Of a stretch of DNA of 5,799 nt, positions 5,197-5,799 are shown piece after piece (position 1 is the first letter of the stretch; each line of letters opens with the position of its first letter). Position numbers and translations under genes: made by a program. Location of the stretch: positions 1 through 5,799 of the forward strand of contig FR881464.1 of NCBI GenBank assembly GCA_000434835.1, in the 5' to 3' direction. The notes below the pieces were generated by a model that saw nothing but the letters and a program-made list of their open reading frames with translations, did not search any database and was not told the DNA's origin. This stretch comes from Clostridium sp. CAG:594 (GTDB taxonomy: Bacteria > Bacillota_I > Bacilli_A > RF39 > UBA660).

Positions 5197-5312
5197 TAAA
5201 ATAGTGCGTATCATTTATCAAGATGTGTCTAGGAAACTTTTAAAGTCCTAGGCTTTATTCATCTTGTTAAAAACCTAAAAAACTACATTTTATAATATGT
5301 AGTTTCTTTTTT
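5197..5312 (+). ncRNA. Candidate small structured RNA, family unknown
   Basis: This is the interval between the promoter at 5163-5190 and the terminator ending at 5312, about 116 nt. It contains a long hairpin: outer stem CAAGATG (5219-5225) with CATCTTG (5260-5266), and an inner 8-bp stem 5227-5234 with 5246-5253 (CTAGGA/TCCTAG at its core). A CTT/AAG apical extension follows beyond a two-A bulge, and there is a lopsided internal loop (1 nt against 6 nt, TTTATT). An A-rich linker leads to the terminator hairpin. I do not recognise it as any riboswitch, T-box or housekeeping RNA. It could be an independent sRNA, a leader left behind after loss of its gene, or chance structure. The promoter, hairpin and terminator are seen; transcription is inferred. 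Confidence 0.3.
5275..5312. terminator. Bidirectional terminator after the ABC ATPase gene
   Basis: AAACTACAT (5280-5288) pairs with ATGTAGTTT (5297-5305), a 9-bp stem with an 8-nt loop. On the plus strand it is followed by CTTTTTT. On the minus strand the stem runs into TTTTTTAGGTTTT. It lies a few bases past the ABC ATPase stop codon, which the plus-strand T run overlaps. Confidence 0.75.
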
Positions 5313-5799
5313 ATAAATTGTTTTTTTTAGTTATTTTACCAGCATCAACTTCATAAACAACATCTGCTAATCCATAAATATCTTCTTTGATATGTGAAGC
5401 CAAAATTATGATTTTTCCTTTATCACGTTCTTCTCTTAATATTTTTCTTATATTATCTGCTGTTTCATTTTCAACTCCATTAAATGGTTCATCTAGAATT
5501 ATTATATTTGGATCTTCCATTAAAACTTGTGCAATACCAAGTTTTTGTTTCGTCCCTAATGAGTACTTTGCATATTTTTTATCTGATTCTTCTGATAAAT
5601 TAACTTTACTTAATGTATCTTTAATTTTCTTATCATCTATTTTATTTTGAATAGAGGCAAGCAGTTTTAAATTTTCAAATCCAGTCAAATCTGGTAAAAA
5701 ATTTGGCTTTTCTATTAATGCTCTTGTATTATCAGGAAAACTATTATTTTTCAAATAATTAAAATTATCTAATAATACTTCTCCATCAGTAACATTATA
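5311..5799 (-). CDS. ABC transporter ATP-binding protein, BcrA-like, C-terminal part (5' end outside window)
   Basis: The minus frame is open from the right edge to TAA 5313-5311, giving the last 162 residues. A TTG at 5754 is only an internal leucine, because the frame continues upstream with sequence typical of the region after Walker A (YNVTDGEVLLDN). Visible parts: IEKPNFLPDLTGFENL (fragment 29-44), where E30 stands in the Q-loop position; a degenerate signature SLGTKQK 80-86 in place of LSGGQ; Walker B IIILDEP 99-105; D-loop GVE 108-110; and H-loop H136 (ASH). Walker A lies outside. The IE-p-f-lTg-ENL pattern is typical of the BcrA/LanF-type group (CcmA-like COG1131) that energises ABC-2 pumps for peptide antibiotics, lantibiotic immunity or unknown substrates. 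No permease follows on this strand; a terminator does. The partner must lie upstream or elsewhere. Confidence 0.88.
   Translation of the reverse strand, partial: YNVTDGEVLLDNFNYLKNNSFPDNTRALIEKPNFLPDLTGFENLKLLASIQNKIDDKKIKDTLSKVNLSEESDKKYAKYSLGTKQKLGIAQVLMEDPNIIILDEPFNGVENETADNIRKILREERDKGKIIILASHIKEDIYGLADVVYEVDAGKITKKNNL

Noticed and set aside
4987..5214. 75-codon hydrophobic minus frame; considered as a type I toxin opposed by the plus-strand RNA candidate, or as a permease relic
   Set aside because: No Shine-Dalgarno before the ATG, composition expected of random A+T-rich DNA, no recognisable motif. The overlap with the RNA candidate's 5' end is only about 18 nt.
5197..5312. Known riboswitch or T-box (preQ1, fluoride and T-box considered)
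   Set aside because: None of their conserved core sequences is present, and no gene follows on the plus strand.
5387..5650. 87-codon plus frame
   Set aside because: Antisense shadow of the ABC ATPase, whose Walker B and H-loop lie on the other strand.
1..5799. CRISPR array, insertion sequence ends or phage attachment site
   Set aside because: I saw no regularly spaced direct repeats, transposase motifs, or duplicated tRNA 3' end that would mark integration next to tRNA-Trp.

Overview
The window is strongly A+T-rich, uses the standard code (Trp is TGG in the readable genes, and the only tRNA is a CCA-anticodon tRNA-Trp), and has Shine-Dalgarno sites and short hairpin-plus-T-run terminators between tightly spaced genes. 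The gene families (VanY-type carboxypeptidase, PrsW, BcrA-like ABC ATPase, MgtC/SapB, ferritin-like protein with two ExxH motifs) fit a low-GC Bacillota lineage such as a Clostridia or gut Bacilli member. I cannot name the genus from sequence alone.

Layout, left to right. The window opens inside a YhcG/DUF1016-type PDDEXK nuclease (+), which ends in a two-way terminator. A trans-polyprenyl diphosphate synthase (-) and an MgtC/SapB membrane protein (+) diverge from one compact control region, where a 22-bp perfect palindrome holds a consensus -10 box for each direction. A membrane-anchored VanY-like D,D-carboxypeptidase (+) follows. It converges on a PrsW-type intramembrane protease (-), and the two share a 13-bp terminator hairpin whose arms encode the last codons of both proteins. 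Upstream of prsW on the minus strand is a ferritin-like protein with two ExxH motifs, possibly co-transcribed. Next come a + strand tRNA-Trp with its own promoter and terminator, and a minus-strand small gene with an Sm-like look that is broken by a single extra base in an A6 run just after its start. About 400 bp without a convincing protein gene follow, in which I see a candidate small structured RNA (+). The window closes with the C-terminal part of an ABC transporter ATPase (-) that runs off the right edge.

The functional theme is the cell envelope: isoprenoid chain synthesis (lipid carrier or quinone precursors), peptidoglycan stem-peptide trimming, an envelope-stress protease, an MgtC-type membrane protein and a BcrA-like ABC pump. 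Orientation alternates, so this is a set of short transcription units rather than one operon. I found no clear new multi-gene system. The items most worth a second look are the frameshifted 71-residue gene, the candidate RNA at about 5197-5312, and the palindromic divergent promoter.
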